Part shown: positions 1-9,877 of the stretch, one piece after another | How positions within the stretch are numbered: position 1 is the stretch's first letter | Layout of the letters: each line of letters begins with the position of its first letter | Assembly (NCBI RefSeq): GCF_000685095.1 | Contig: NZ_BAYE01000007.1 | Span: 248,001 to 312,000 of the forward strand | DNA from: Paraburkholderia caledonica NBRC 102488 | GTDB lineage: Bacteria > Pseudomonadota > Gammaproteobacteria > Burkholderiales > Burkholderiaceae | DNA: 64,000 bases | Direction: 5' to 3' | The notes under the pieces: model-generated | Database searches by the model: none | Seen by the model: only the letters and a program-made list of their open reading frames with translations | What the model was told of the DNA's origin: nothing | Made by a program: the position numbers and the translations under genes

Positions 1-80
1 TTCGTCGCGAACCGGCCTTTTACTTTCGACGCAGGAACAAACCGCGCTGCGACAAACCTTGGTTTGCCGTCAGAAAGGCT

Positions 81-1271
81 TTAGAAAAACGCCTGGATGC
101 CCGTTTGCGCGCGTCCGAGAATCAGCGCGTGAATGTCGTGCGTGCCTTCATAGGTGTTGACCACCTCGAGATTCACCAGATGCCGCGCGATGCCGAACTC
201 GTCGGAGATGCCGTTCCCGCCCAGCATGTCCCGCGCGAGCCGCGCAATGTCGAGCGCCTTGCCGCATGAATTGCGTTTCATGATCGACGTGATCTCGACG
301 GCCGCCGTGCCTTCGTCTTTCATACGACCGAGGCGCAGCACGCCTTGCAGCCCGAGCGTGATCTCCGTCTGCATATCGGCGAGTTTTTTCTGGATCAACT
401 GGTTTGCCGCGAGCGGCCGGCCGAACTGCTTACGGTCGAGCACGTACTGACGCGCGGTGTGCCAGCAGGATTCCGCGGCGCCCAAGGCGCCCCACGCAAT
501 GCCGTAGCGGGCTGAGTTCAGGCAGGTGAACGGACCGCGCAGGCCGCTCACTTCGGGAAAGCGGTTTTCTTCCGGTACGAACACTTCGTCGAGCACGATC
601 TCGCCGGTGATCGACGCGCGCAGGCCCACCTTGCTATGAATGGTCGGCGCTGACAGTCCCTTCCAGCCCTTCTCGAGGATGAAGCCGCGAATCGCGTCCT
701 TGCCGTTTTCCTCGAGCTTGGCCCACACCACGAAGACGTCGGCGATCGGCGAATTGGTGATCCACATTTTCGAGCCCGACAGCGAGTAGCCGCCGTCGAC
801 CTTCTTTGCCCGCGTCACCATGCTGCCCGGATCGGAGCCGTGATTCGGCTCGGTCAGTCCGAAGCAGCCGATCCATTCGCCGGTGGCGAGCTTCGGCAGG
901 TATTTCTGCTTCTGTGCCTCGGAGCCGAACTCGTAGATCGGCACCATGACCAGCGAAGACTGCACCGACATCATCGACCGGTAGCCGGAGTCGACGCGCT
1001 CCACTTCACGCGCGATCAAGCCATACGCCACGTAGTTCAGCCCGGGACCGCCGTATTGCTCGGGAATGGTCGGACCGAGCAGGCCCAGTTCGCCCATCTC
1101 GCGGAAGATTTCGATGTCGGTCTTCTCGTGACGGAACGCTTCCAGCACGCGCGGCTGCAGCTTGTCCTGCGCATACGCCGCGGCGGCGTCGCGCACCATG
1201 CGTTCGTCTTCGGTGAGCTGCTGATCCAGCAGCAGCGGGTCTTCCCAATGAAACTGCGCGGCCTCGGCCAT
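81..1271 (-). CDS. gcdH: Glutaryl-CoA dehydrogenase
   Basis: FAD-dependent oxidative decarboxylation of glutaryl-CoA to crotonyl-CoA, in lysine, tryptophan and aromatic acid breakdown, passing electrons to ETF. The 396-residue length is normal for the family. The acyl-CoA dehydrogenase fold is complete. The catalytic base sits in [10 protein letters not shown] (Glu375), and Arg98-Ser99 in [15 protein letters not shown] match the glutaryl-binding Arg94-Ser95 of the human enzyme, which separates it from ordinary acyl-CoA dehydrogenases. An AGGAG lies about 7 bases before the ATG. It is divergent from the IclR-type gene at 1366, with an operator-like repeat between them, so that regulator probably controls it. 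Confidence 0.93.
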   Translation of the reverse strand: MAEAAQFHWEDPLLLDQQLTEDERMVRDAAAAYAQDKLQPRVLEAFRHEKTDIEIFREMGELGLLGPTIPEQYGGPGLNYVAYGLIAREVERVDSGYRSMMSVQSSLVMVPIYEFGSEAQKQKYLPKLATGEWIGCFGLTEPNHGSDPGSMVTRAKKVDGGYSLSGSKMWITNSPIADVFVVWAKLEENGKDAIRGFILEKGWKGLSAPTIHSKVGLRASITGEIVLDEVFVPEENRFPEVSGLRGPFTCLNSARYGIAWGALGAAESCWHTARQYVLDRKQFGRPLAANQLIQKKLADMQTEITLGLQGVLRLGRMKDEGTAAVEITSIMKRNSCGKALDIARLARDMLGGNGISDEFGIARHLVNLEVVNTYEGTHDIHALILGRAQTGIQAFF

Positions 1272-1313
1272 GACGTATCTCCTGATTCTTCGCTTGATTC
1301 AAGCTTGACTAGA

Positions 1314-1330
1314 GTTCCGCTATGCAGAAC
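1314..1330. promoter_or_regulatory. Inverted repeat between gcdH and the IclR gene
   Basis: A 17-base imperfect palindrome, GTTCCGCTATGCAGAAC, has arms GTTCnGC and GCnGAAC about a 3-base centre. It lies in the roughly 90-base divergent intergenic region, 43 bases from the gcdH start and 36 bases from the regulator start. Size, symmetry and place fit an IclR-family operator. Function is inferred. Confidence 0.5.
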
Positions 1331-1365
1331 AATGTTTTGCAAACCACGATTGAGTGTATCACCCG

Positions 1366-2151
1366 ATGACGTCCGCATCCACTTTGTCCGATCCGCTCGA
1401 CGAGCGCAAATTCGTTGTCGCCCTCGCACGCGGGCTTGATTTGCTGCGCGCATTCAAGCCGGGAGAAACGATGCTCGGCAATCGCGACTTCGTCGAACGC
1501 ACCGGCTTGCCCAAGGCGACTGTCAACCGTCTCGCCTACACGCTGACGGTGCTCGGCTATCTTCGGCTTGATGAGGCAATGGGAAAGTACGCGCTTGATG
1601 CAGGCGTGCTGTCGCTCGGGTTTGCGCTGCTCTCGGGCACCGACACGCTCGAACTCGCCCGCCCGCACATGCGCGGGTTTGCGCGCGAGGTGGGCGCGGC
1701 TGTTTCGCTTGGCTGCCGTGACGGCCTCGACATGATCTACCTCGACACGATACGCAGCGAAACCGCGCTCACGCTCGGCCTCGCACCCGGCTCGAAACTG
1801 TCGATGCTGACGAGTTCCATGGGTCGCGCTTATCTCGCTGTGCAACCTGTCGATGTGCGCGCCGCGTTGCTTGCGGAACTCAGGAAAGCGGCGGGAAAGG
1901 GCGGTGCGGCGCTGGTGGCCGACGCTGTGAAGGAAATCGCCGCGTTCGAAAAAGAGCGCTGCTGCTATTCGTTCCGCGCCTGGCACGACGATGTCAACGC
2001 GGTCGCCGTGCCGTTTCGCGAGCCGCGCGAAGGGCGCTGGCTGGTGCTCAGTTGCAGCGGGCCGGCTTCATCGATGGGAGAAGACGTGTTTCGGGAGAAG
2101 GTTGCGCCGCGGCTGAAAGCGCTTGCGCGGCGCCTCGGAGACGCTGGCTGA
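1366..2151 (+). CDS. IclR-family transcriptional regulator
   Basis: A 261-residue regulator with an N-terminal winged helix-turn-helix (about residues 20-80, including GLPKATVNRLAYTLTVLGYL) and a C-terminal IclR effector domain (about 95-255; GRAYLAV and the CCYSF region are typical). The ATG at 1366 is preferred; a GTG at 1354 would add four residues. It is divergent from gcdH and an operator-like repeat lies between them, so its likely target is gcdH and its effector may be a glutarate-pathway or aromatic-acid metabolite. Control of the homogentisate operon 1.3 kb away is a less likely alternative. Confidence 0.85.
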   Translation: MTSASTLSDPLDERKFVVALARGLDLLRAFKPGETMLGNRDFVERTGLPKATVNRLAYTLTVLGYLRLDEAMGKYALDAGVLSLGFALLSGTDTLELARPHMRGFAREVGAAVSLGCRDGLDMIYLDTIRSETALTLGLAPGSKLSMLTSSMGRAYLAVQPVDVRAALLAELRKAAGKGGAALVADAVKEIAAFEKERCCYSFRAWHDDVNAVAVPFREPREGRWLVLSCSGPASSMGEDVFREKVAPRLKALARRLGDAG

Positions 2152-2285
2152 GGATTCGCATTCGGGCCGAGTGGAGCGAGTCAGTCAAAGCAAAACCGGC
2201 CGAGTGAATTGCATCAAGGGCGTCAACCGCATCAACCGGATCAAGCCGGGCGAATCGCCCAGAGCAGATCAAGCCAACCCGTAAA

Positions 2286-3119
2286 TCAAGCCGCGCGGTC
2301 GTGATAGTGCGCATTGAACAGCGGCCCTTGCACGAAGCGAACATCGTATTGCTGCAACGCTTCGAATTGCGGCTCGTCCATCACGCGATTGAAGATCAGC
2401 GGAATCCGCAGCCGGCTCGCATACCCCACCAGCGGCTTGACCGTCGCGTCGCGCAACGCGGTCGCCGCATCCATCTTGATGAAGTCCAGCCGAGCGGTGT
2501 CCGACACCGACAGAATCTGCCCCGCGTTGGACAGGTTGCCCGCCACCTTGAAGCCGTAGTGCTGATAGCTCTTGGTCAAATAGCCGAGAAACGTCTTATG
2601 CGCGACCGCGGCTGCCGGCAGTTCGATCACTATCCTCGACGGGTTCAACCCGAACGACGTGAGTACGCTCGAAAAGTGCCGCCCATGATCGTATTTCACG
2701 CTCTTCAGAAGCCGCTCGTGTACGCGCAGGAATAGCAGCCCGTGCCGTTGCGCGCCGAAAAAATTGACCGAGTGGAGCGCACGCGACATGCGGTCGAGCG
2801 CGACGACTTCCTGGTCGTCGGCGATGCGGTCGAACGCGTCGAACATATCGAATGGCGCGGCGTCGAGCCGCTGCGTGACCGCCTGAAAACCCAACTCATC
2901 GCCGAAACGGTCGACGTTTTCGACGTCCGACGACATCGATTGCGCCAGCGCATGCACGCTGATGTCGAAGATCGGTTCGTAGGCGCTCGTGAGTTCGAGG
3001 TCGTGGAACCGAGCGAGCGCAATCTCGCCGTGCGTGCCATGTCCCATCGCCAGATGTGTGCCGAGGAACGGATGCTCAGAGGCGCGGGCAACGAGACTGG
3101 GAATGGTCGGCGGGATCAT
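2286..3119 (-). CDS. Degenerate EAL-domain protein
   Basis: A 277-residue protein with the layout of an EAL (cyclic-di-GMP phosphodiesterase) domain but altered active-site motifs. SAYEPIFDI matches the domain start, RIVIELP stands where the metal-binding glutamates near the LEITE-type motif belong, DFIKMDA corresponds to the DDFG/KID strand, and FVQGPLFNAHY matches the QGYLFS-type end. The EAL signature itself is absent (SAYEPIF instead of YxxEAL-type residues). Catalysis is therefore doubtful and a binding or regulatory role is more likely. It is divergent from the homogentisate operon and has no GGDEF or sensor domain. Confidence 0.6.
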   Translation of the reverse strand: MIPPTIPSLVARASEHPFLGTHLAMGHGTHGEIALARFHDLELTSAYEPIFDISVHALAQSMSSDVENVDRFGDELGFQAVTQRLDAAPFDMFDAFDRIADDQEVVALDRMSRALHSVNFFGAQRHGLLFLRVHERLLKSVKYDHGRHFSSVLTSFGLNPSRIVIELPAAAVAHKTFLGYLTKSYQHYGFKVAGNLSNAGQILSVSDTARLDFIKMDAATALRDATVKPLVGYASRLRIPLIFNRVMDEPQFEALQQYDVRFVQGPLFNAHYHDRAA

Positions 3120-3298
3120 TTAAGCGAATCGGTCAGGTGAGTGGTGCGTTCGCTCGAGACTCCAGACAGAACTCATGCGCCGCATGCTTCGATGGTAGCA
3201 GTCCGCATCGCGCGCACATGAACAAAATGCTGCTAACGATATCCGTGAGCCCTTGCCTGGCGGCGTCGCTGCGCGTCTGTTGTTCTGCTACCAGGGTA

Positions 3299-3320
3299 TA
3301 CGTTAATTTCACTTAACGTA
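3299..3320. promoter_or_regulatory. Perfect 8-bp inverted repeat upstream of the homogentisate operon
   Basis: Arms TACGTTAA (3299-3306) and TTAACGTA (3313-3320) flank the 6-base spacer TTTCAC. The repeat lies in the AT-richer part of the 321-base divergent region between the EAL-like gene and the transporter, about 120 bases before the transporter start. It looks like a repressor or activator site for the operon. The rest of 3120-3440 shows no further gene. Confidence 0.5.
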
Positions 3321-3440
3321 ATTCGTTTTACCATGCGTAAATTGTCGTGTGGCTGACGAGAGCCGACTCGCGCTGTTCCGCGTGATTCGCATAGGCCCGC
3401 AGCCGCAGACATTCCAACCATTACACGTGGAGACAATTCC

Positions 3441-4806
3441 CATGAGCGCCAAGCCGGCATCCGCTGCCCTCAACGTGATCGAAGTCGAGCGGGTGCTCGG
3501 CGAGACGCATCACCCGGCATTCCAGTTCATGCTGCTCGCGTTGTGCGGACTCTGCCTCGTGATCGACGGTTTCGACGCGCAGGCCATGGGTTACGTCGCG
3601 CCGAGCGTGATCGGCGAATGGCATGTGTCGAAGGCGGCGCTCGGCCCGGTATTCAGCGCAAGCCTGTTCGGCATGCTGCTCGGGGCATTGGGGCTGTCGG
3701 TGCTGGCGGACCGCATCGGCCGTCGTCCGGTGCTGATCGGTGCAACGTTTTTCTTTGCGCTGTCGATGCTGGCCACGCCGTTTGTCTCGACGATTCCCGC
3801 ATTGATCGCGCTGCGCTTCATCACGGGGCTCGGCCTCGGTTGCATCATGCCGAACGCAATGGCGCTCGTAGGCGAATTTTCGACGCCCGCTCATCGCGTC
3901 AAGCGCATGATGCTGGTTTCGTGCGGCTTCACGTTGGGCGCGGCGCTGGGCGGCTTCATCAGCGCTGCGCTGATTCCGGCCTATGGTTGGCGCGCGGTGT
4001 TCTGGGTCGGCGGCGCGGTGCCGCTAGTGCTGGCGGTCGCCATGCTCGCCGCGCTGCCCGAGTCGTTGCAGTTTCTCGTGCTGAAGGGCCGCAGCGACCG
4101 CGCGCTGCGCTGGCTCGCGAAGTTCAATCCCAGCCTGCCGATCGATGCGAACACACGCGTCGTCGTGCGCGAGAAGGGCAATGCCGGTGCGCCGGTCGCG
4201 GAGTTGTTCCGCGCGGGGCGTGCTCCGGTCACCTTGATTCTGTGGGCGATCAGCTTCATGAACCTGATCGATCTGTACTTTCTGTCGAACTGGTTGCCGA
4301 CCGTCATGCGCGATGCCGGCTATTCGCCGGGCACGGCGGTGATTGTCGGCACGGTGTTGCAGACGGGCGGCGTGGTGGGCACGTTGCTGCTCGGCTGGTT
4401 CATCGAACGCTTTGGTTTCGTGCGCGTGCTGTTCGTGTGCTTCGCGGGCGCGGCGCTCGCTGTCGGCACCATCGGCAGCGTGGCGCATGCTTTGCCGTGG
4501 CTGCTGATCGTCGTGTTCGCGGGCGGCTTCTGTGTGGTCGGCGGGCAGCCGGCCGTGAACGCGCTCGCGGGCCACTTTTATCCGACCGCACTGCGATCGA
4601 CGGGCATCGGCTGGAGCCTCGGAATCGGGCGCATCGGCTCGGTGATCGGACCGCTGGTCGGCGGCCAACTGATCGCGCTGAACTGGTCGAACGAATCGCT
4701 GTTCCATGCGGCTGCGGTGCCGGTGCTGTGTTCCGCGCTGCTGGTGATCGCGCTCGCCGCGGCGACGCGGCAACGCAGTCGCCCGTCCGAACCGCAAACC
4801 GCGTGA
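3441..4806 (+). CDS. MFS transporter, aromatic acid:H+ symporter type
   Basis: A 455-residue, 12-helix major facilitator protein. The first helix carries [17 protein letters not shown], close to the DGFD signature of the aromatic acid:H+ symporter family, and the loop 2-3 motif DRIGRRPVL is present. The ATG at 3441 follows GTGGAGACAATTCCC; an upstream GTG in frame is unlikely to be used. It is first in an operon with hmgA and fahA, 31 bases ahead of hmgA, so it probably imports homogentisate or a related phenylacetate or hydroxyphenyl acid. The substrate is inferred from context. Confidence 0.82.
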
Positions 4807-4837
4807 AGTGATGTCTAGGGTCAACGGAGAATCTTGC

Positions 4838-6184
4838 ATGGATACCTCAACACGTCAGCCGAATACCGTCAGGTCGCGGCTCGAGATCGAACCCGGCTAT
4901 CAGTCGGGCTTCGGCAACGAATTCGCGACCGAGGCTTTACCGGGCGCGCTGCCGGAAGGGCGCAATTCGCCACAGCGCGCGGCCTATGGTTTGTATGCCG
5001 AACAGTTGTCCGGTACCGCTTTCACTGCACCGCGCGGGCACAATCGGCGCACCTGGCTGTACCGCATTCGTCCCGCGGCAGTGCATAAGCCGTTCACGCC
5101 GCTGCCTTCGGAGCGGCTCGTCGCGAATTTCGCCGAAGTGCCGCCCACGCCGCCAAATCAGTTGCGCTGGGACGCGTTGCCGATGCCAACCGAGCCGACG
5201 GATTTCGTCGACGGCTGGGTCACGATGGCGGGCAACGGCGCCGCCGAAACGATGAGCGGCTGCGCGATCCACCTGTACGCAGCGAACCGCTCGATGACGG
5301 ACCGTTTCTTCTACAGCGCCGACGGCGAGTTGCTAATCGTGCCTCAGGAAGGTCGCCTCGATATCGCGACGGAACTGGGCCGGCTCGAAGTGGAGCCGTT
5401 CGAGATCGCGGTGATTCCGCGCGGCGTGCGCTTCGCGGTCAGCCTGCCGGACGGCACGGCGCGCGGCTACATCTGCGAAAACTTCGGCGCGTTGCTTCGA
5501 TTGCCGGACCTCGGGCCGATTGGCTCGAACGGTCTTGCCAATCCGCGCGACTTCCTCACGCCGCATGCCGCTTACGAGGACCGAGAAGGCGACTTCGAGC
5601 TCGTCGCGAAGATGAACGGCAATCTGTGGCGCGCGGACATTGGACATTCGCCACTCGACGTGGTCGCGTGGCACGGCAATTACGCGCCGTATAAATACGA
5701 CTTGCGGCGCTTCAACACCATCGGTTCGATTAGCTTCGACCATCCGGACCCGTCGATCTTTCTGGTGTTGCAATCGCAAAGCGACACGCCGGGCGTGGAT
5801 TCACTCGACTTCGTGATCTTCCCGCCGCGCTGGCTCGCCGCCGAAGACACGTTCCGCCCGCCATGGTTTCATCGCAATGTCGCAAGCGAATTCATGGGAC
5901 TCGTGCACGGCGTCTACGACGCGAAGGCCGAGGGTTTCGTGCCGGGCGGCGCGAGCCTGCACAACTGCATGTCCGGTCACGGCCCGGACGCGGATACCTT
6001 CGAGAAAGCTTCGCACAGCGATACGTCGAAGCCGGTCAAGGTCGGCGACACCATGGCGTTCATGTTCGAAACCAAAACGCTGATCAAGCCGACACGTTTT
6101 GCGCTCGAAACCGCGCAACTTCAGGCGCATTACTACGAGTGCTGGCAAGGTCTTCAGAAACACTTCAACCCGGAGCAACGATGA
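4838..6184 (+). CDS. hmgA: Homogentisate 1,2-dioxygenase
   Basis: Opens the homogentisate ring to maleylacetoacetate using non-haem Fe(II) and O2, in tyrosine and phenylalanine breakdown. The 448-residue protein begins with the conserved [19 protein letters not shown] block. The iron ligands are in place at His345, Glu351 and His381, with the same 6- and 30-residue spacing as human His335, Glu341 and His371. The start at 4838 follows AACGGAGA; an in-frame GTG at 4808 is less likely. Its stop overlaps the fahA start (ATGA), suggesting coupled translation. Confidence 0.96.
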   Translation: MDTSTRQPNTVRSRLEIEPGYQSGFGNEFATEALPGALPEGRNSPQRAAYGLYAEQLSGTAFTAPRGHNRRTWLYRIRPAAVHKPFTPLPSERLVANFAEVPPTPPNQLRWDALPMPTEPTDFVDGWVTMAGNGAAETMSGCAIHLYAANRSMTDRFFYSADGELLIVPQEGRLDIATELGRLEVEPFEIAVIPRGVRFAVSLPDGTARGYICENFGALLRLPDLGPIGSNGLANPRDFLTPHAAYEDREGDFELVAKMNGNLWRADIGHSPLDVVAWHGNYAPYKYDLRRFNTIGSISFDHPDPSIFLVLQSQSDTPGVDSLDFVIFPPRWLAAEDTFRPPWFHRNVASEFMGLVHGVYDAKAEGFVPGGASLHNCMSGHGPDADTFEKASHSDTSKPVKVGDTMAFMFETKTLIKPTRFALETAQLQAHYYECWQGLQKHFNPEQR

Positions 6185-7482
6185 GCGCATTGAGCGATCT
6201 TCAGGCGACGCTCGATCCGTCGCGCAAAAGTTGGGTGCAGTCGGCCAACGAACCGAGCAACGATTTTTCGATTCAGAACTTGCCGTTCGGCATTTTCAGC
6301 GACAGCAAGGACGACACGCCGCGCGTGGGCGTTGCAATTGGCGATGAGATCGTCGATCTGGCCGCGCTGGAGGCGGCGGGCTTGCTCAGGGTGCCCTCGA
6401 AGGCAGGCGTTTTCGCGCGCGATACTTTGAACGAGTTCATCGCGCTCGGCCGCGACGCATGGCGCAGTGTGCGCATTCAGTTGAGTAATCTGCTTTCGCG
6501 TGACACCGCGACGTTGCGCGACGACGCTACGTTGCGTGCGAAGGCGCTGGTGCGTCAGGCCGACGCGCGGCTCCATCTGCCCGTGCAAATTCCCGGTTAC
6601 ACGGATTTCTATTCATCGAAGGAGCACGCAACGAATGTCGGCTCCATGTTCCGCGATCCGAAGAACGCGCTGCTGCCGAACTGGTCGGAGATGCCGATAG
6701 GCTATAACGGACGCGCGTCGTCGGTCGTGGTGAGCGGCACGCCGGTGCGTCGGCCGAACGGTCAATTGAAGTTGCCCGATCAGGAGCGTCCCGTGTTCGG
6801 CGCGTGCCGGAGGCTGGACATCGAACTGGAGACCGGCTTCGTGATTGGCGGCGGCAACGCATTGGGCGAGCCGATCGCCTGTGCCGATGCGGAAGCGCAT
6901 ATCTTCGGCATGGTGCTGTTGAACGACTGGAGTGCGCGCGACATCCAGCAATGGGAATACGTGCCACTCGGCCCCTTCAATTCAAAAACATTCGCGACCA
7001 CCATTTCGCCGTGGATCGTCACGCTGGACGCGCTCGAACCTTTCCGCGTTGCACAGCCCGTGCAGGAGCCGCAGCCGCTTGCGTATCTGCGGCACGAGGG
7101 CAAGCATGCATTCGACATAGCACTGGAAGTGAAGCTACGTCCGCAAGGCGCGAAAGAAGCCACGACCATTGCGCGAACCAACTTCAGGCACATGTACTGG
7201 ACGATGGCTCAGCAACTCGCGCATCACACGGTGTCGGGTTGCAATACGCGAGTGGGCGATCTGATGGGCTCGGGTACGATCAGCGGGCCGACGGAAGACT
7301 CGTACGGCAGCCTGCTCGAACTCACGTGGAACGGCAAGAAGCCGCTGGAATTGAAAGAGGGCGGCACGCGCAGTTTTATCGAAGACGGCGACGAGTTGAC
7401 GCTCTCGGGTTGGTGCCAGGCGGACGGTTATCGCGTGGGTTTTGGAACGTGCGTTGGCGAGATTCTGGCGGCGAAGGCCTGA
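6181..7482 (+). CDS. fahA: Fumarylacetoacetase
   Basis: Cleaves fumarylacetoacetate to fumarate and acetoacetate, the last step of homogentisate breakdown. The 433-residue protein has the FAH N-terminal domain (about 20-120) and the catalytic FAH domain. Asp142 and His149 in [14 protein letters not shown] match human Asp126 and His133. The sequences [20 protein letters not shown] and [18 protein letters not shown] are typical of the family. Its ATG overlaps the hmgA stop. No maleylacetoacetate isomerase gene is beside it, so that step must be supplied elsewhere or occur without an enzyme. Confidence 0.95.
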   Translation: MSALSDLQATLDPSRKSWVQSANEPSNDFSIQNLPFGIFSDSKDDTPRVGVAIGDEIVDLAALEAAGLLRVPSKAGVFARDTLNEFIALGRDAWRSVRIQLSNLLSRDTATLRDDATLRAKALVRQADARLHLPVQIPGYTDFYSSKEHATNVGSMFRDPKNALLPNWSEMPIGYNGRASSVVVSGTPVRRPNGQLKLPDQERPVFGACRRLDIELETGFVIGGGNALGEPIACADAEAHIFGMVLLNDWSARDIQQWEYVPLGPFNSKTFATTISPWIVTLDALEPFRVAQPVQEPQPLAYLRHEGKHAFDIALEVKLRPQGAKEATTIARTNFRHMYWTMAQQLAHHTVSGCNTRVGDLMGSGTISGPTEDSYGSLLELTWNGKKPLELKEGGTRSFIEDGDELTLSGWCQADGYRVGFGTCVGEILAAKA

Positions 7483-7511
7483 GGTAGAAACGGTCGCGTT
7501 TGCCGGAAGCG

Positions 7512-7544
7512 CGCCGGCATGAACCGGCGTGAGCCCGCGCGGGC
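7512..7544. terminator. Paired GC hairpins between convergent genes
   Basis: CGCCGG/CCGGCG with a CATGAA loop (7512-7529) is followed by the palindrome GCCCGCGCGGGC (7533-7544), in the 67 bases between fahA and the oppositely oriented MFS gene. There is no T-run, so any termination would be weak or Rho-aided. Confidence 0.3.
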
Positions 7545-7549
7545 CGCTG

Positions 7550-8716
7550 TCAGCCCGCCACGGCCATCCGCTGCGCGCGCCGGTCGATGGACACCGACCA
7601 CAGCGTGAGCAGGAGCGCGCCAATCGAGGTCACGACGCCGACCCACGGCAGCGTGGTCAACGGTGCGCCCGCGCCGATCGCCATGCCGCCGAGCCATGCG
7701 CCTGTTGCGTTGCCGAGGTTGAACGCGCCCTGGTTCAACGTCGACGCAAGATTCGGCGCGTGGCTTGCCCGATCGACGATCAGCATCTGCAATGGCGGCA
7801 CGATTGCAAATGCCAGAACGCCCCAAACGAAAACGGTGATCATTGCCGGAATTTCGGCATGCATGGTGCCGGCAAAGATCGCGAGAATCACGACGATGGC
7901 GAGCAGAAAGGCCACCAGCGACGGCATCAGGCGCCAGTCGGCGAGCTTGCCGCCAAGCGTGCTGCCAACCGTCAGGCCGAGCCCGAACAGCAGCAGAACG
8001 AGCGTGACCGCGTGCGGCGTGAAGCCGGTCACGTCTTCGAGAATCGGCGTGATGTACGTGAACGTGGAGAAGAGGCTCGCTGAAGCGAGCACGCTGATGC
8101 CGAGCACCATCAACACCTGCGGATTTTTCAGCACGCTGAATTCGCGCACGAGGCTCGCCTTCTGCATCTCGATCTGCGCCGGCAGGCACACGGCGAGCGC
8201 GGCGGCCGCGGCAATGCCGATGGCCGTCACGGCCCAGAAGGTCGCGCGCCAGCCGACAGCCTGGCCGAGCGCGGTGCCGAGCGGCACGCCGAGCACATTC
8301 GCAAGCGTGAGGCCGGTGAACATCAGCGCGATGGCCTGCGCGCGGCGGTTCGGCGCGACGAGACCCGCGGCGACCACCGAGCCGATGCCGAAAAACGCGC
8401 CATGGCAGAACGCCGTGACGATCCGCGCGGCCATCAGCACCGCATAGCCAGGCGCGACCGCGCACAGCAGGTTGCCGACGATGAATACGCCGATCAGGCT
8501 CATCAACGCTTTCTTGCGCGGCATGTTGGCGACCGCGATTGCCACGATCGGTGCGCCTATGGTCACGCCAAGCGCGTATGCCGAGACCAGCATGCCCGCT
8601 GCCGGGATCGAGACAGACAGGTCACTGGCGACGTTGGGCAACAGCCCCATGATGACAAATTCGGTGGTGCCGATGCCAAAGGCGGCAACGGCGAGAGCAA
8701 GCAGGGGCAAAGGCAT
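7550..8716 (-). CDS. MFS transporter, DHA1 efflux type (AraJ/YdhP-like)
   Basis: A 388-residue, 12-helix major facilitator. It starts MPLPLLALAVAAFGIGTTEF, and the next helix has VIMGLLPNVASDLSVS, as in AraJ/YdhP-like sugar or drug exporters; motif C-like GVPLGTALGQAVGWRATF is also present. The start is uncertain: the frame is open to 8806, adding 30 arginine-rich residues that do not look like family sequence, and no clear ribosome site decides it. It runs convergent to fahA. The 239 bases upstream hold no gene and presumably its promoter. Substrate unknown. Confidence 0.8.
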   Translation of the reverse strand: MPLPLLALAVAAFGIGTTEFVIMGLLPNVASDLSVSIPAAGMLVSAYALGVTIGAPIVAIAVANMPRKKALMSLIGVFIVGNLLCAVAPGYAVLMAARIVTAFCHGAFFGIGSVVAAGLVAPNRRAQAIALMFTGLTLANVLGVPLGTALGQAVGWRATFWAVTAIGIAAAAALAVCLPAQIEMQKASLVREFSVLKNPQVLMVLGISVLASASLFSTFTYITPILEDVTGFTPHAVTLVLLLFGLGLTVGSTLGGKLADWRLMPSLVAFLLAIVVILAIFAGTMHAEIPAMITVFVWGVLAFAIVPPLQMLIVDRASHAPNLASTLNQGAFNLGNATGAWLGGMAIGAGAPLTTLPWVGVVTSIGALLLTLWSVSIDRRAQRMAVAG

Positions 8717-8955
8717 GGCAGCAGACTGTGGATCGGCGCGGCGCGAAGCGTCGCGCGGCCGGCGCGCGTTTTCGGGACGAGAGCGCATGCGCCGTGCGGG
8801 AAGCAAAGCAGTCAGGGATTCTACCTAAGTCAAAACGATAGTGCTGAGCGCCTATGCACATGTTGTTTTTCGCTGAACACCGCGCGACGTCACGCCGCTT
8901 GAGTGTGTGCGACCAGTGGTGCCGATGGCTACGGTCGCTTCTTTTCCGCGCCCCG

Positions 8956-9780
8956 CTAGCTGCTTCCCTCGTGCGAATCAGGCGTTTCGCCGTGACGTCC
9001 AGCGCTTCTTGCAAAACGTGCGGCACCGTCGATGCCTTCGTCGAATACAGCCCGATATCCGCCGGCGCCTTCGCGCTGGAGTGCCTCGGCCAGGTCGCCG
9101 AGAATGCTGTTTTCCAGCACTGAACGGCGGTCGGCTAGTAGCGCCGCCTGCGGGAATGCTGCGAGATCCGCGGCCAGTTGCTCAGCCGCGACGCGCGCCT
9201 CGCCCCTGGCGACCACACGATTGACGAGGCCAAAACCGAGCGCCTCCTGGGCGCTCACCGCACGTCCCGTCAGAATCAGATCGAGCGCGCGCGACATGCC
9301 GATCAGCCGCGGCAGGCGGATCGTGCCACCGTCGATCAATGGAATGCCAACGCGCCGGCAGAACACACCGAGCACCGCATCGTCCTCCGCGACACGCAGG
9401 TCGCACATCGCAGCCAGTTCCAGGCCGCCCGCCACCGCATAGCCCGCGATGGCCGCGATGACCGGCTTCGTGAAGTTCATCCGCGTCGGTCCCATCGGCC
9501 CAGCTCCGCGGCCGTCGGCGTGTATCTCGTTGCGGAGGTTTTCGTCGGCCAGCGCGCTCAGATCCGCGCCCGCGCAAAAGGTGCCGCCTGCGCCGAACAG
9601 TACTGCGGCGCGCCATGCCGATTCCGCCTCGAAGCATTGGAACGCAGCGCTCAAAGCGTCGGCGACAGCGCGGTCGACGGCATTCCGGCGCTCCGGGCGC
9701 TCAAGCACGATGGTTGCTATGCCGTTATCCTGGTTAGCCTCGATGCGCACATATTGACTGAAATTTTGGGTGCTTATCAT
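8956..9780 (-). CDS. Crotonase-family protein (enoyl-CoA hydratase-like)
   Basis: A 274-residue crotonase fold. The oxyanion-hole segment GAGGTFCAGADLSAL and the segment GYAVAGGLELAAMCDLRVAE are present, so the first catalytic glutamate (Glu144 of rat mitochondrial hydratase) is kept as Glu121. The second, Glu164, aligns with Cys141 in LGVFCRRVGIPLIDGG, with Asp150 nearby. It is probably not a standard hydratase and may be an isomerase, hydrolase or other crotonase. The ATG at 9780 follows AAGGA; an upstream in-frame ATG at 9816 is less likely. It is divergent from the gene at 9878. Confidence 0.8.
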   Translation of the reverse strand: MISTQNFSQYVRIEANQDNGIATIVLERPERRNAVDRAVADALSAAFQCFEAESAWRAAVLFGAGGTFCAGADLSALADENLRNEIHADGRGAGPMGPTRMNFTKPVIAAIAGYAVAGGLELAAMCDLRVAEDDAVLGVFCRRVGIPLIDGGTIRLPRLIGMSRALDLILTGRAVSAQEALGFGLVNRVVARGEARVAAEQLAADLAAFPQAALLADRRSVLENSILGDLAEALQREGAGGYRAVFDEGIDGAARFARSAGRHGETPDSHEGSS

Positions 9781-9877
9781 CGTCGTGTCCTTGAAGGTCC
9801 GCGTTCGCCCGTCCATTCGGGCGCTTGTGCCGCGCTCGTCGGGCGCTCATGCAGAGCAGTTAATACCGTGGCTTGAC

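Noticed and set aside
1..80. Palindrome CAAACCTTGGTTTG after gcdH
   Set aside because: A two-base centre and no T-run make a terminator unlikely, and it is at the window edge.
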